DNA from: Deltaproteobacteria bacterium
GTDB taxonomy: Bacteria; Myxococcota_A; UBA796; UBA2385
Direction of reading: 5' to 3'
Assembly: GCA_016792625.1 (NCBI GenBank)
Contig: JAEUKK010000048.1
Coordinates: forward strand, 19,117-83,116
DNA length: 64,000 bases
In this document: one piece after another, positions 1-10,768 of the stretch
Position numbering within the stretch: the stretch's first letter is position 1
How the letters are laid out: each line of letters opens with the position of its first letter
The notes under the pieces: generated by a model
Told to the model about the DNA's origin: nothing
Databases searched by the model: none
Seen by the model: only the letters and a program-made list of their open reading frames with translations
Translations under genes and position numbers: made by a program

Positions 1-207
1 CTCTGGGTCATCTTCCTCAGCGCGCTGGGCTACGCCGCTGGCCTGCAGGCCACCGACATGAGCTACGCCGATCTGGTGCACCAAGGTAAGGCGACCATCA
101 GCGAGAACAGCGTCTACATCATCCCTTCGGCGCTGATTGGCTTGGCGGCCTATGTCGGGGTGAGCAAGCTGATTATGAAGTCGAGCGACGCACCCGCTTC
201 GCGGTAG
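1..207 (+). CDS. C-terminal part of an unidentified membrane protein
   Basis: Frame 1 is open from the window edge to a TAG at 205-207 and encodes the last 68 residues of a protein. A hydrophobic stretch opens the fragment (LWVIFLSALGYAAGL) and a second follows (IIPSALIGLAAYVGVSKLI), with a short polar tail ending SSDAPASR. This pattern suggests two transmembrane helices near the C-terminus. The 16-base gap to the ATPase at 224 suggests co-transcription. The family cannot be identified from so short a piece, so the function is unknown. Confidence 0.6.
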   Translation, partial: LWVIFLSALGYAAGLQATDMSYADLVHQGKATISENSVYIIPSALIGLAAYVGVSKLIMKSSDAPASR

Positions 208-223
208 TTGCGGTGGAGGTCAG

Positions 224-1504
224 ATGTCGGCAGTCTCGGAAGCTGTGCTCGCGCAGTACTACCGGAACCTCACCCCCAAGGTCGAGGAGCTGCCCATCGG
301 CTTGGATGTGAGCGTTGATCTCTACCCACCCGAGCTGTACCCCGAGTCACCAGTCGACGTGCTTCTGCGCGGAATCAACTGGAATGGCCGCAAGAGTGCT
401 CAGCTCTTCTCAGGGTTTCGGGGGACTGGAAAGTCGACGGCCTTGCGGCAGCTAAAGGCGCGCCTTGAGTCGCAAGACGCGTATGTGTTGCTTATTGATG
501 CCCTTGAGTTCATCAACCCGACCACGCCGATCGACGTATCGGACTTTATGCTTGTTGTGGCCGGTGCTTTTGGCGAAGCCTGTGGCTACTCCGAGTCGTT
601 TTGGACGAAGGCGATGGGATTGTTCCAGCGCCTGAACTTGACTGGGCTGGAGCTGGGTGAAGGTGTAAAGCTGCAGGTCGCCCTGCGCACAGACCCGACC
701 TTCCGGGGCAAGTTCCACCAGTTGATGGCTGGCCACATCACCGCCCTCGTCCAAGAAGCGCAGCTGTATGTGGAAGGTGTGCTCGCGCAGCTCCGCAAAG
801 GCGACCCAAACCGCCAGGTCGTCCTCATCATCGATAGCCTGGAGCAGCTCCGGGGCACATCGGCCAACGCGAACCAAGTCGCCGAGAGCGTTGAAAGTTT
901 GTTTGTTGGATTCGCGAACCAGCTGCACTTTCAAAATTTGCACGTAATCTATAGCGTGCCACCTTGGCTTCGGGTGAAGTCGCCTGGAATTCGTCGGCTA
1001 TACGACGGCTATGAGCAGCTGCCCTGCGTTCCCGTACGGACCCCTTCGCGCGAGACGCAGCCCATCGCGCTCGACCTGATGGAGCAGGTCCTCGCGAAGC
1101 GGGGCAATTGGCAGGCCGTTCTGGGCGGTGACCGGGGCCTGATAGACCAGCTCGCCCTGGCCAGTGGGGGCTACCTGCGGGACCTCCTGCAGCTGATGCG
1201 CTCCACCCTGGGGAACCTTCGAAACGGTCGCTTGGGCCCCAAGGAGGCCGTGCAGCTTGCAGTTGACCAGCTCCGCGATCACTACGCGGGCGCGACCCTC
1301 ACCGACTTGCGATTGCTCGGAGTCGTGCGGCAAACCGGCGACATCAACGCCGCCGCAGACCAGGGCATCGACCGCTTGGGCTCCCTCTTTGACCAAATGC
1401 TCATCCTCAACTACGTGCAACACGCGGGGGTCCGACACGAGTGGTATGACGTGCACCCCGCCATTCTGCCCAAGGTCGAGGCGTTAGCGCGAGCCCAGGC
1501 GTGA
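224..1504 (+). CDS. P-loop ATPase, STAND/AAA-like
   Basis: This 426-residue protein has a clear Walker A motif (GFRGTGKST, residues 64-72) and a Walker B motif (VVLIIDSLEQL, from residue 199). The segment after Walker B (SVPPWLR) and a helical C-terminal part fit AAA/STAND-type signalling ATPases. No transmembrane segment or signal peptide is seen. The start follows a GGAGG Shine-Dalgarno sequence. Its TGA overlaps the GTG of the next gene (GTGA), so the two are probably translated together. Codons here are less GC-rich than almost everywhere else in the window (TTG, TTT, ATT and AAG are frequent), which hints at recent transfer. Such ATPases often act in conflict or stress systems, but that role is inferred from context only. 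Confidence 0.8.
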   Translation: MSAVSEAVLAQYYRNLTPKVEELPIGLDVSVDLYPPELYPESPVDVLLRGINWNGRKSAQLFSGFRGTGKSTALRQLKARLESQDAYVLLIDALEFINPTTPIDVSDFMLVVAGAFGEACGYSESFWTKAMGLFQRLNLTGLELGEGVKLQVALRTDPTFRGKFHQLMAGHITALVQEAQLYVEGVLAQLRKGDPNRQVVLIIDSLEQLRGTSANANQVAESVESLFVGFANQLHFQNLHVIYSVPPWLRVKSPGIRRLYDGYEQLPCVPVRTPSRETQPIALDLMEQVLAKRGNWQAVLGGDRGLIDQLALASGGYLRDLLQLMRSTLGNLRNGRLGPKEAVQLAVDQLRDHYAGATLTDLRLLGVVRQTGDINAAADQGIDRLGSLFDQMLILNYVQHAGVRHEWYDVHPAILPKVEALARAQA

Positions 1505-3270
1505 GCGGCGTGGGGGCGCTCGGCGGGGTCGACCCGCGCCAGTGGTCACTGTGGACGGCGCAGCTCGACTGGGGCACCGGGGCGTGGCTCGGCTGGGCCT
1601 TCGGGAGCCCCACCCTGATTGACGCGCTGCGCCTGCGCATCGCCGTTCACCGCGGGGCCAAGAGCCCGCTGCTCCCCTCGGCCGAGGCCGAGGTCGGCGT
1701 CGAGGTGCTGCACCTCGACAGCGCCGCCGATCTCGAGCCGACGCTGCTCACGTTGCTCGCTCCCCCGCCGCCGGCGCTGCAGCTGCGGTGGGTGCGCTGC
1801 GGCCGGCGCACCGGCGAGGCCCTGCGCGCATGGCGCGAGCTGCACATGCGCCTGAACGAGCGGCGCCACTTTTTGATGCAAAACAACCCAGGGGGCGTCA
1901 TCTTCGCGGGGCCGGCCGGCCTGTTGGGCGCCACCCGGGCCGCGGCGCCCGACCTGTGGACCGTGCGGTCAGTGGCGGTGGAGCTGGAGGAGGAGCGGGG
2001 GACCGCCGGACCCACGGACAGCCTGCTGCACGCCGTGGTGGAGGCGGACGCGCGCGGAGAACCGGAGGCGCCGCTGTTCGGCTGCCTCACGCTCGCCGTC
2101 TCGGCGCTGTGGCGAGAAGACGGGGCCGCTGCGGTCGATTGGTTCACCGAGGTCGAGCGCCGGCTCGTCCAACAACCGCTGGACGGGCCAAACCCACCCT
2201 GGGTGGTCGGGTTGCGCGCGACCTTTCAAGCGGAGCAGGCCCGCCGTATCGGCGACCCCCACGCAGAGCGCGCAGCCTACGAGGCCGCGCTCTCGTCGGG
2301 CGCAATCGAGGGAGAGCCGGCCGTGCTCCTGCGCTGTCGCTCGGCCGCTGCCGCCCTGCGGGCGGGCGCGCCCGACGCGGTCGAGCTGGCCCGCGCGGCT
2401 GTGGACCTGCTGCAGGGGCTCCGCCCGTTGGCCGCGGTCGTGGGCCTGCCCCCCGGGATGGCCCTCAACGTCTGGCTGGACGTGGTCCTCGACCTCGCCG
2501 CGCACCTCGAGGCCCTGGCCCCCGACGCCGCGCGCGCGGGGGCGGCGCTCCTGGTGCGGGACGGACGGGCCTTGGCGGAGCTGCCTGGGCAAGGGGCCGA
2601 GGGCCTGCGCTTCGCCCTGATGGGCGCGCTCATCGAGGCGGCTGTGGTGGCGGTTGACCGCGGCGTCAACGACGTGGACGCTGTTCTCGTTACGCTCGAT
2701 CAGCTCCGCGCCGAGGGCGCTGGGCATGCCGAGCTCGCCGATGTCGTCGTCGGCGCGGCGATCTTCGCCGCGAAGCTCGATCCCTCGGCGGCGCGGGTCG
2801 CGCTGGTCCGCGCTGCGCTGCAGCGTCGTCCGTCGGCCGGGTTGTCCGTCCAGCTCCCCCCGCTCTGGGCCTTGATCGGCCTCACGACGGTGTACTCGTC
2901 TGCAATCGAGGCCTCGGGTGATGACGAGGGGCCCGTCTACGAGGCGCTCGCGATGTTCGCCGACTGGGAGCACACGCTGCTCGCGGCCCTCCGCGCAGCG
3001 CAGGCGCCGCCGGTTTGGGCAGATCTCGGCGAGCTGCTGCTCGGGTTGGCCGCGGTTGTCCGCGCGCTCCGCGGAGAAGGCGCCGCCGATGCGCACCGGC
3101 TCCCCTCGGGGCCCTGGGTGTGGTGGGCCCTGTCGGCTCAGCTCGGCGTGCTGCTCACGATGGAGCAGATTGACGCAGAGATCGCGCTCTTGGAGGAGGA
3201 GGACCGTGAGCTGTGGCTGCACGCCCGGGAGGACCTCCTCCGCGAGCTCGCCGCGCGCCCCGATCCCTAA
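1501..3270 (+). CDS. Helical-repeat partner of the upstream ATPase, unknown function
   Basis: This 589-residue protein starts at a GTG overlapping the ATPase stop by four bases. Residues 1 to about 160 form a mixed alpha/beta module that includes LNERRHFL and the segment APDLWTVRS. From memory, similar modules occur in proteins encoded beside P-loop ATPases, sometimes followed by TPR-like repeats. The remainder is almost entirely Ala/Leu/Glu-rich amphipathic helix, consistent with degenerate tetratricopeptide-like repeats. I see no catalytic motif, signal peptide or membrane segment. The pair looks like a two-component module in which the ATPase works with this scaffold or sensor. Its GC content is typical of the window, unlike the ATPase gene. 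It converges on the next gene with a 4-bp overlap of stop codons. Confidence 0.7.
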   Translation: MSGVGALGGVDPRQWSLWTAQLDWGTGAWLGWAFGSPTLIDALRLRIAVHRGAKSPLLPSAEAEVGVEVLHLDSAADLEPTLLTLLAPPPPALQLRWVRCGRRTGEALRAWRELHMRLNERRHFLMQNNPGGVIFAGPAGLLGATRAAAPDLWTVRSVAVELEEERGTAGPTDSLLHAVVEADARGEPEAPLFGCLTLAVSALWREDGAAAVDWFTEVERRLVQQPLDGPNPPWVVGLRATFQAEQARRIGDPHAERAAYEAALSSGAIEGEPAVLLRCRSAAAALRAGAPDAVELARAAVDLLQGLRPLAAVVGLPPGMALNVWLDVVLDLAAHLEALAPDAARAGAALLVRDGRALAELPGQGAEGLRFALMGALIEAAVVAVDRGVNDVDAVLVTLDQLRAEGAGHAELADVVVGAAIFAAKLDPSAARVALVRAALQRRPSAGLSVQLPPLWALIGLTTVYSSAIEASGDDEGPVYEALAMFADWEHTLLAALRAAQAPPVWADLGELLLGLAAVVRALRGEGAADAHRLPSGPWVWWALSAQLGVLLTMEQIDAEIALLEEEDRELWLHAREDLLRELAARPDP

Positions 3271-4874
3271 GCCCCACCCTCCTCCCCTCCATCCAACTTG
3301 CGCTGCAGCGTGTTCCGCCCGATCCCCAGCAGGCGGGCCGCCTCCGACTTGTTGCCGCCCACCTGGTCGAGCGCCCAGGCCACGTAGGCCGCCTCGACCT
3401 CGGCCAGCGGGCGCAGGGGGCTCGCAAAGTGGGCCGCGCTGGCGGCGGATGGGCGGGCCTGCAGGGGGCCCGGCAGGTGCTCGACCTCGAGCATCGGGCC
3501 GGGGGCGAGCACCAAAGCGGCCTCCAGCGCGTGCTCCAGCTCGCGCACATTGCCCGGCCAGCGCCAAGCCAACAGCCGCGCCCGGGCCGCCGGGCTGAGC
3601 TGGCGCCCTGGCCGGCGGTGGCGCTCGCCCAGGCGGTCGAGCAGCCAGGTCACGAGGTGGTCCAGATCGGCCTCGCCGCGCTCTCGCAGCGGTGGCACGG
3701 TGATCTCGATGACGCGCAGGCGGTAGTAGAGGTCCTGGCGGAAGCGCCGCTCCTCGACCAGGGCCTCGAGCGGCTGGTGCGTGGCGAAGATGAAGCGCAC
3801 GTCGGCCTCGCGGGGCCGGCTGTCGCCCACCGGGTGGTAGCGCCGCTCTTGCAGCAGACGCAGCAGGCGCGACTGCATGGGCAGGGGCAGCTCACCCACC
3901 TCGTCGAGGAAGAGCGTGCCGCCCGAGGCCTCAGACACCCGCCCCGGTGCGTCGCGCACCGCGCCGGTAAACGCGCCCTTGCGGTGCCCGAAGAGCTCAC
4001 TCTCGAGCAGCGACTCGGGCAGGGCCGAGAGGTCGACCACCACGAAGGGGCCGGCGGCCCGCGCGCTGTTGTCGTGCACGGCGCGGGCGACCAGCTCTTT
4101 GCCGACCCCGCTCTCTCCGCGCACCAGCACGCTGGCCTCGGTGGGCGCCGCCTGGGCGATGCGCGCGAAGACCTCTTGCATGGCCGGGGCCTCGCCGACC
4201 ATCTGGTTGAAGCCGAAGCGCAGCGGCCGGGGCCGGGGCGTGCGCAGCTGGCCGCCCAGGCTGGTCAGGCCGATGAGGCGGGCCACCTCGACCGCGAGGC
4301 CTTGCAGGGTGCGCTCGTCTTCGGCCGAAAAGGTGCCCGAGCGCTTGTTGATGGCCTGCAGCACGCCAATGTGGGGTGGCGGGCCGAGGGGCACGGCCAG
4401 CACGCAGCGGGTGGTGTAGCCGGTGGCCGCGTCGACCCGGGCGGCGAAGCGGCGGTCGTCGCTGGCGCTGGGCACCCGCAGCAGGCGGCCGGTGCGCGCG
4501 ACCTCGCCGGCGATGCCCTCGCCGACCCGCAGGCGGATCTCGGACAGCTCGGGCAGGTGCCCCGCCCGGCTCACCAGCTCACCCTGCGCCTGGTCGTGCA
4601 GGTAGAGCGTCGCCCGCTCGGCGCCCACGGTGGCCGCGGCCTCGTCCACCACCCGCCGCAGCAGGGCGTCGAGGTCGAGCCGGCGCTCCCGCACCACCTG
4701 TTCGAGCGCCGCCCAATTGGCCGCGGGCGGCGGCGCCCCGCGGGGGGCCTTGGGCTCGGGCACGGGCGCTCCTGTGGTCGGGGCCAGCAGCCGCGCCAGC
4801 CAGGCCGGCAGGCTACGCCCCGCGGCCGCCCCGGTCAAAGTGACCCGGGCCCGCCCCGCCGGGGCCCCGCTCAA
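3267..4874 (-). CDS. GAF-domain sigma-54 enhancer-binding protein
   Basis: This 535-residue protein is a bacterial enhancer-binding protein that remodels sigma-54 RNA polymerase. It has an N-terminal GAF domain (about residues 60-200), an AAA+ core with Walker A (GESGVGKE, 253-260), the sigma-54 contact loop GAFTGA (300-305) and Walker B (LFLDEV, 321-326), and a Fis-type helix-turn-helix at the C-terminus ([19 protein letters not shown]). There is no receiver domain, so the signal is probably sensed by the GAF domain. It starts at TTG, overlapping the stop of the hydrolase gene by four bases (TTGA), so the two form an operon. A sigma-54 promoter and paired dyads upstream of that operon suggest autoregulation. 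The target genes are unknown. Confidence 0.93.
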   Translation of the reverse strand: MSGAPAGRARVTLTGAAAGRSLPAWLARLLAPTTGAPVPEPKAPRGAPPPAANWAALEQVVRERRLDLDALLRRVVDEAAATVGAERATLYLHDQAQGELVSRAGHLPELSEIRLRVGEGIAGEVARTGRLLRVPSASDDRRFAARVDAATGYTTRCVLAVPLGPPPHIGVLQAINKRSGTFSAEDERTLQGLAVEVARLIGLTSLGGQLRTPRPRPLRFGFNQMVGEAPAMQEVFARIAQAAPTEASVLVRGESGVGKELVARAVHDNSARAAGPFVVVDLSALPESLLESELFGHRKGAFTGAVRDAPGRVSEASGGTLFLDEVGELPLPMQSRLLRLLQERRYHPVGDSRPREADVRFIFATHQPLEALVEERRFRQDLYYRLRVIEITVPPLRERGEADLDHLVTWLLDRLGERHRRPGRQLSPAARARLLAWRWPGNVRELEHALEAALVLAPGPMLEVEHLPGPLQARPSAASAAHFASPLRPLAEVEAAYVAWALDQVGGNKSEAARLLGIGRNTLQRKLDGGEEGGA

Positions 4875-5683
4875 AGGGCCACCTGCGCGCCCTCCCGCGC
4901 GGCGATGGTTCGTGCAAAACGACCGCGTGCGGCTGCTTCCAGCGCGAAGACCCCCTCGTCGCTGCGGCCGGGGTCGTGGTGAAAGAGCGCGAGCTGGCCG
5001 ACCTCGGCGGCGCGGGCCGCGGCGGTCGCCTCGTCCACCGTCGCGTGGCCCCAGCCCCGCCGGCTCGGGCCGGCCTGCCCGGCGTACTCCTCGGGCGTGT
5101 ACTGCGCGTCATGGATGAGCAGGTCGGCGCCTTCGCAGAGGCCGAGCAGGGCGGGGTCGAGCTGGCCCGCCGGCTCGTGGTCGGTCGCGTAGACCACCGC
5201 GCGGCCGCCGGCCTCGACCCGAAAGGCCAGGGCGCCGTCGGGGTGGGCGAGCTCGAGCGGCTGGACGTGGAAGGGGCCGTAGTCGAAGGCGCCGGCCACC
5301 TCGGCCCACTGCAGGCGGGCCCGCAGCGCGTCGAGGCGGATGGGGAAGCCCGGCGGCTGCATCAGCCGGTCGAGCACCTCGCGGATGCCGCTGCCCGCGC
5401 GCCGCGCCCCCGCCACCGCGATCTGGCTGTCGGGGTGGAAGAGCGGGCCGAAGAAGGGCACGCCCTGCACATGGTCCCAGTGCACGTGGCTAAACAACAA
5501 CATCAGCCGCTGCGGGCCCGGCCCGAGCGCCGCGCCCAAGGCCGCCAGCCCCGTGCCCCCGTCGAGCACCAGCCGGTGGCCCTCGTGCTCCAAGGCCACA
5601 CATGGCGTGTTGCCGCCCACCGCCAGGAAGCGCGGCCCGCTGACCGAGACGCTGCCCCGCACCCCGTAGAAGCACACCTGCAT
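4871..5683 (-). CDS. Metallo-beta-lactamase-fold hydrolase
   Basis: This 270-residue cytoplasmic protein carries the metal-binding signature HVHWDH (residues 66-71), followed by further typical ligands in ATDHEP and IHDAQY. The N-terminus ([19 protein letters not shown]) matches the PhnP/RNase Z-like branch of MBL-fold phosphodiesterases, where GNTPCV is common. The substrate is unknown; a cyclic or phosphodiester compound would fit the family. It is the first gene of a two-gene operon with the sigma-54 activator downstream (4-bp overlap). Coupling an MBL hydrolase to an activator could mean that the enzyme removes or makes the effector sensed by the GAF domain. That is inference. Confidence 0.85.
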   Translation of the reverse strand: MQVCFYGVRGSVSVSGPRFLAVGGNTPCVALEHEGHRLVLDGGTGLAALGAALGPGPQRLMLLFSHVHWDHVQGVPFFGPLFHPDSQIAVAGARRAGSGIREVLDRLMQPPGFPIRLDALRARLQWAEVAGAFDYGPFHVQPLELAHPDGALAFRVEAGGRAVVYATDHEPAGQLDPALLGLCEGADLLIHDAQYTPEEYAGQAGPSRRGWGHATVDEATAAARAAEVGQLALFHHDPGRSDEGVFALEAAARGRFARTIAAREGAQVAL

Positions 5684-5740
5684 GGGACCTCCGGTCGGCG
5701 GGCCCCGGTGCCTCCGCGGCGCGCCGACGTGTAAGCGGAA

Positions 5741-5755
5741 GCAAGGTCCGTGCCC
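5741..5755 (-). promoter_or_regulatory. Sigma-54 (-24/-12) promoter of the hydrolase-activator operon
   Basis: Read on the minus strand the sequence is GGGCACGGACCTTGC. It matches the sigma-54 consensus TGGCACG-N4-TTGC with one mismatch at the first base, and GG and GC are separated by the required ten bases. Transcription would start near 5730, leaving a leader of about 45 bases before the ATG at 5683. The downstream operon itself encodes a sigma-54 activator, so positive autoregulation is likely. Confidence 0.8.
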
Positions 5756-5861
5756 CGGGCTGCGGTCGGGGCGGAGGTCTGGACCGATCCGCTGCTGGTG
5801 GGGCTCATGGACGAGGCGCCCCGGTCCGATGAGGAGGAGGGGGCCCCGGCGGCGTCCAAAG

Positions 5862-5912
5862 CTGCTCCGTTTTGGAGCAGATCGCCGCTCCGCCTGGTCC
5901 GTTGTGGATCAG
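5862..5912. promoter_or_regulatory. Tandem 19-bp dyads, probable activator-binding sites; only structure in the 5684-5986 gap
   Basis: Two related inverted repeats lie in the 303-base gap between the hydrolase and the glycosyltransferase. CTGCTCCGTTTTGGAGCAG (5862-5880) is perfect, and CTGGTCCGTTGTGGATCAG (5894-5912) has one arm mismatch. They share the pattern CTGsTCCGTTkTGGAkCAG. Their centres are 32 bp apart, about three helical turns, and lie near -141 and -173 relative to the predicted sigma-54 start. This is the geometry expected of enhancer sites. Either hairpin might instead help terminate the glycosyltransferase transcript, but no T-run follows. The rest of the gap is featureless GC-rich DNA apart from the promoter. 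Confidence 0.65.
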
Positions 5913-5986
5913 GCTCCTCCGCTGCCCGCGGGGCCGGCTCCTCCGCCGCGCCTCCTCCGCCTCGCTGCTCCTCCGCCGCCCCGCGC

Positions 5987-7507
5987 TCAGCGCCGCCGCG
6001 CCCCGAGCCCGGCCACCAGCGCCGCCCCGGCGGCGAAGAGCAGCAAGAAGGGCACGCTGGCCCATCGGCCGTGCAGCCCGAGGATGACCACACACACGAT
6101 GTTCTCGACAGCTAAGGCTAGCTCGGGCCAGCGCAGCCGCGCCGGCGCCCGGTAGGAGCCCGCGCCCGCCGCCGCCCCGGCGCCGCCCGACTTGGGCGTG
6201 CGCGCGAAGACCCGGGCGCCCGGCCCGCCGGCCCCGAGCACCGCCGCCGCTTGGCGCAGCGAGATGCCTACGCCCAGCGCCATCACCAGGGGCAGGCGCA
6301 GCAGGCGGCGCGGCCCGCCCCCGGCCACCGCCGCCGCGCCATAAAACAGGCCGAGAGTGACCGCGCTGAGGGCAAAGGCGAGCAGGTCGAGCCCGTCGGC
6401 CGCCGCCCCGCTCAGCGCCCGCGCCACGGCGAGCGGGCCCAGCGACAGGCTCAGCGCCGCCGACAGGGGCCAGGCCAGCGGGGCGAGCAGGTGGGCGAGG
6501 CCCTCGGCGCGCAGGCCGAGCGGCAGGGGGGCCCGGGCGAGGCGGGGCCCCAAGCGCGCGGCCACCTGCACCGTGCCGGCCGCCCAGCGCGCCTGTTGGC
6601 CCAAAAAGGCGTCGATCTCGTCGGGTAGCTCGGCGGGAATCACGAGCTCAGGCAGATAGACGAAGCGCCAGCCGGCCAGCTGCGCCCGGTAAGACAGGTC
6701 GAGGTCCTCGGTCAGGGTCGCCGCCGACCAGCCGCCGGCCTGCTCGATGGCCGCCCGCCGCCAGAGCCCGGCCGTGCCGTTGAAGTTGAAGAAGTGCCCG
6801 GCCTTGGCCCGCGCCGCGTGCTCGATGAGGAAGTGCGCGTCGAGCAGCACCTCTTGGGCGCGGGTGAGCAGGTTGGCCGCGGCGTTGAGGTGGCCCCAGC
6901 GGGCCTGCACCATGCCCACCCCGGGGTCGGCGAAGGGGCGGCAAAGCGCGCGCAGATCGCCGGGCGCCGGCACAAAGTCGGCGTCGAAGATGGCGATCAG
7001 CGCACCATTTGCGGAGGGGAGGGCGGCGGCCAGCGCGCCGGCCTTAAAGCCCGCCCGCGTCGACCGGCGGAGGACCTGCACGCGCCGACCCGCGGCCCGC
7101 GCCCGGTCGGCGGCGGCGTCGACCGCGGCGCGCGTGTCGTCGGTGCTGTCATCGAGCACCTGCAGCTCGAGGCGGTCGGCGGGCCAGTCCAGGGCCGCGG
7201 CGGCGTCGATCAGCCGCCCGGCCACGTCGCGCTCGTTATAAATGGGCAGCTGCACGGTGATCACCGGCAGGTCAGCCTCAGAGATCGGCGGGGGCAGCGG
7301 GCGCGCCGGAGCCGGCCGCGCCAAGCGCAGAAGCAGCGCCAGCCGGTGCAGCCCGTGCAGGCTGAGCAGCACGATGAGCGCGCCCACCACCGCGCGGCTG
7401 AGGCCCAGCGCGGTCGGCAGGTCGGGGCCGGCGGCGCCGAGCAGGGCGGGGCCGAGCAGCAGCAGGGGCCAGCGGCCGCCCGCGGGCGGGGGCGAGCGGG
7501 TGCGCAC
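5987..7507 (-). CDS. Membrane family-2 glycosyltransferase
   Basis: This 506-residue integral membrane protein belongs to the processive GT2 group that includes cellulose synthase-like and beta-mannosyltransferase-like enzymes. Residues 15-62 contain N-terminal hydrophobic helices. The cytoplasmic GT-A domain follows, with [15 protein letters not shown] (119-125), the metal-binding DAD (175-177), the catalytic TED (266-268) and QQARW (304-308). At least four further transmembrane helices occupy the C-terminal third. The set D, DxD, TED and QxxRW is complete, so the enzyme should be active. The sugar and the polymer cannot be deduced; extracellular or envelope polysaccharide is likely. The start is a GTG preceded by GAGG. 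No other polysaccharide genes are adjacent, so it seems to stand alone. Confidence 0.88.
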   Translation of the reverse strand: MRTRSPPPAGGRWPLLLLGPALLGAAGPDLPTALGLSRAVVGALIVLLSLHGLHRLALLLRLARPAPARPLPPPISEADLPVITVQLPIYNERDVAGRLIDAAAALDWPADRLELQVLDDSTDDTRAAVDAAADRARAAGRRVQVLRRSTRAGFKAGALAAALPSANGALIAIFDADFVPAPGDLRALCRPFADPGVGMVQARWGHLNAAANLLTRAQEVLLDAHFLIEHAARAKAGHFFNFNGTAGLWRRAAIEQAGGWSAATLTEDLDLSYRAQLAGWRFVYLPELVIPAELPDEIDAFLGQQARWAAGTVQVAARLGPRLARAPLPLGLRAEGLAHLLAPLAWPLSAALSLSLGPLAVARALSGAAADGLDLLAFALSAVTLGLFYGAAAVAGGGPRRLLRLPLVMALGVGISLRQAAAVLGAGGPGARVFARTPKSGGAGAAAGAGSYRAPARLRWPELALAVENIVCVVILGLHGRWASVPFLLLFAAGAALVAGLGARRR

Positions 7508-8020
7508 GGGGCCGGCCTCGGGGTGGAGGGCGCGGGTAGCGCCGCGCCGGTCGCCCCGTCAAGCCGCACGGCGGGGATGACGTGCTCTGCGTCGTCTTGC
7601 ACAATCCGCAGGCCCGCGTCGGGCGCCGGGCCCGCCCTCTGCTATGCTGCGGGGGCCTGCCGGGTGCGTCATGGCCCGTCCAGCTTGGCCCCGTGTTGAA
7701 CCTTTGGGATCCGCCCCTCGACGCGCGGGCGCGCCCCCCTCCGTCCGGCTTCGCCGGCGAGCCCGGGCGCCGAAGCGCGCCGACACCTGGAGCCCCCCTG
7801 TCGAAGGGGGCCCAGGCGGACGCGCAGACGGCCACGGCGGGCTCCGCCGCCCCCGGCTCACCCGGTGGGCGGCGGGCTCCTCTCTCCTTGCCTTCAAGCT
7901 CGATTTTGCGCATCGGCGGGGGCGGGCGCGCGGCGACCCTCCACCTCGGCGCCGCGGGGCCGATGGGGCGCGGAACCGGCGCCCGCGCGCCGCGGTCAGC
8001 CCGCCCCGGGAGGTCCCTTC
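7508..8020. other. 513-base non-coding divergent region
   Basis: This gap separates two genes that diverge from it. I find no convincing ORF or tRNA. An extended -10-like element (TGCTATGCT, 7640-7648, plus strand) has no good -35 partner. Two small hairpins are visible: CCGGC/GCCGG around 7745-7757, and GCCCCC/GGGGGC with an 8-base loop at 7792-7811. They could belong to a leader of the downstream secreted protein. No sigma-54 element was found here. Confidence 0.4.
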
Positions 8021-9181
8021 ATGCTCCGCTCGATGCTCCGCTCCGCCGCCCCCTCGCGCCGCGCCCTGTCGGCCGGGCTGCTCACCCTCGGCCTCAGCGC
8101 CGCTGCCCCGGCCGCCGCCTGGGATGACACGATCATCGAGGGCGTGCTCGACCCCGCCGCCGCCAAGGCCCCGGTCGACTGTGAAGAAGTGGCGCCGGGC
8201 ACGGTGATCTCGACCGATCCGCTCAGCGGGCGGGCCGAGTTCTGCGCCGGGCCGCCGCTGCCGCCCACGCCCGAGGCCCTGCGCGCGCAGTGGCGGGCCA
8301 TGCCGCCGATCGCCGTGATGGACGAGGTGACCGACCGCATCGCGCACGGCGACTTCGCCGGGGCCATCGACCGCCTCGACGTGCTGCGCGGCGAGCAGCT
8401 GCACCCCGAGCTGGCCGCCCGCGTGCGTTTTGAGCGGGGCCGCGCCGCCGAGCTCTCGCACCGCTGCGCCGAGGCGGTGCCCCTCTACGAAGAGGTGCTG
8501 GCCATGCCCGCGGCGGCCAGCGGGCTGCGGGCCAACGCCCAGTTCCGCCGCAGCCTCTGCTTGTCGGACATGGGCGAGCACCGGGCGGCCAAGCGCGGCC
8601 TGCGGGCGGCGGATCGCGAGCCGGGGGTCGATGCGCTGGGCCACCAAAAGATCGCCGTCGAGGGCGGCGTGCAGGCGCTGCGCCGCGGTCGTGAGCGCCG
8701 GGGCCTGCCCGCGCTGCAGGCCGCGCTGGCCGCCTTGCCCGAGGGCGAGGCGCCGTGGGTGCGCAGCCGGGCGCTGTTCGCGCTGGTCGAGCGCGAGCTC
8801 GCGGCCGCGGCCCAGATCCAATTTCGGGGCGATGAGCGCGCGGCGGCGGCCCTGGTCAAGCGCGCCGAGCACATCGGGGCCGCCGAGCAGCACGTCATCG
8901 CCATCGTCAAGCTGCGCGAGCCCGAGTACGTGCTGGCCGCCCTGCTTGCGATGGGCGACGCCTATGACGCGCTGCAGGTCGATCTGGTGGCCGCGCCCCC
9001 GCCGCGCCACCTCACGCCCGACCAGGTCGTGCTCTACCGCGAGGCCCTGGTCGAGCGGGGCGAGGTCCTGCGGCGCAAGGCCCTGAAGTATTGGGAGCTT
9101 GGCCTGCAAGAGGGCCTGAGCGTGCAGTGGGTGGGCCCCGAGCTCGACGGCCTGCGCGCCCGCCTCTCCGCCGCCGGCTGA
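8021..9181 (+). CDS. Secreted helical (TPR-like) protein of unknown function
   Basis: This 386-residue protein starts at the ATG after GGGAGG, which gives a typical Sec signal peptide (MLRSMLRSAAPSRRALSAG, a hydrophobic core, then AAPAAAWDD). An earlier in-frame start would bury this signal. The mature part is mostly alpha-helical with TPR-like spacing (repeated Ala-rich helices such as FERGRAAEL and ANAQFRRSL). Paired cysteines occur near the mature N-terminus (VDCEEV, EFCAG). No enzymatic motif is visible. It probably acts in the periplasm as a binding or scaffold protein. It stands alone, with a hairpin just after its stop. Confidence 0.75.
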   Translation: MLRSMLRSAAPSRRALSAGLLTLGLSAAAPAAAWDDTIIEGVLDPAAAKAPVDCEEVAPGTVISTDPLSGRAEFCAGPPLPPTPEALRAQWRAMPPIAVMDEVTDRIAHGDFAGAIDRLDVLRGEQLHPELAARVRFERGRAAELSHRCAEAVPLYEEVLAMPAAASGLRANAQFRRSLCLSDMGEHRAAKRGLRAADREPGVDALGHQKIAVEGGVQALRRGRERRGLPALQAALAALPEGEAPWVRSRALFALVERELAAAAQIQFRGDERAAAALVKRAEHIGAAEQHVIAIVKLREPEYVLAALLAMGDAYDALQVDLVAAPPPRHLTPDQVVLYREALVERGEVLRRKALKYWELGLQEGLSVQWVGPELDGLRARLSAAG

Positions 9182-9200
9182 TCCAAAAGCATGGATAGAG

Positions 9201-9221
9201 GCGGGGGCTCGCCGCCCCCGC
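9201..9221. terminator. Hairpin after the secreted-protein gene
   Basis: A perfect 8-bp stem (GCGGGGGC / GCCCCCGC) with the loop TCGCC begins 19 bases after the TGA at 9181. There is no T-tract, so this is a possible terminator of the GC-rich type rather than a classical one. Confidence 0.5.
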
Positions 9222-9281
9222 AACGCCCCGGCCTGCGCGGGCGCGCCTGCGCCTGCTTTGGGGTGGCCGCGCGCGCGACCC

Positions 9282-9297
9282 TTCGTTAGTCGACGAA
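9282..9297. promoter_or_regulatory. Probable ArsR operator
   Basis: TTCGTTAGTCGACGAA is an inverted repeat with 5-bp arms (TTCGT/ACGAA) around TAGTCG. The more AT-rich stretch continues with further ACGAA-like half-sites (GACGAAGAACGAAG). It lies about 35 bases upstream of arsR, where a dimeric ArsR/SmtB repressor would be expected to bind. No clear -35/-10 pair could be assigned. Confidence 0.55.
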
Positions 9298-9331
9298 CGA
9301 CGAAGAACGAAGTCTCCCCCCGAGGTGCCCC

Positions 9332-9660
9332 CTGTCCGAGACCTGCTGCACGGCGGCGCCGGCCGCCTTCACCGCGGCGCCCGCCGACGACGAGCGCCTC
9401 GCCGCCTTGGCCAAGGCCCTGGCCCACCCCCACCGCGTGCACATCCTGCGCTTCTTGGTGGCCCAGCGGTCCTGCTTCGCCGGCGAGATCGCCGACCAGC
9501 TGCCGGTCGCCGCCTCGACGGTCAGCGAGCACCTGCGCATCCTGCGGGCGGCGGGCCTGATCAAGGGCGAGGTTGACGGGCCCCGGCGCTGCTACTGCGT
9601 CGACCCAGACGGCGTCGCGGCTCTGCGCGCCTTGGTGGGCGGGCTCTGTGGGGGTCTGTC

Positions 9661-9664
<4 letters not shown>
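9332..9664 (+). CDS. arsR: ArsR-family arsenic-responsive repressor
   Basis: This winged-helix repressor is 110 residues from the CTG at 9332, which has GAGG six bases upstream. A TTG at 9407 is an alternative but would remove a conserved-looking N-terminal helix and a Cys-Cys pair ([10 protein letters not shown]). The DNA-binding core is typical: [14 protein letters not shown], the recognition helix [18 protein letters not shown], and the wing [13 protein letters not shown]. Cysteines at the N-terminus (CC), in RSCFAGEI and in RCYC offer possible As(III) ligands, though not in the classical E. coli CVCDLC arrangement. It should repress the operon until arsenite binds. Its stop overlaps the TTG start of acr3 (TTGA). 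Confidence 0.85.
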
Positions 9665-10716
<1,052 letters not shown>

Positions 10717-10768
10717 AGGCCCCCGCGCGCCGCAGCTCTCTCCCTCCAGCCACCTGCCCGGAGCCCCC

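Noticed and set aside
1969..3567. A 532-codon minus-strand frame
   Set aside because: It crosses two real genes and shows only Arg/Gly-rich composition.
7559..9532. A 657-codon minus-strand frame
   Set aside because: It is antisense to the secreted-protein gene and the start of arsR and has no recognisable domain or ribosome-binding site.
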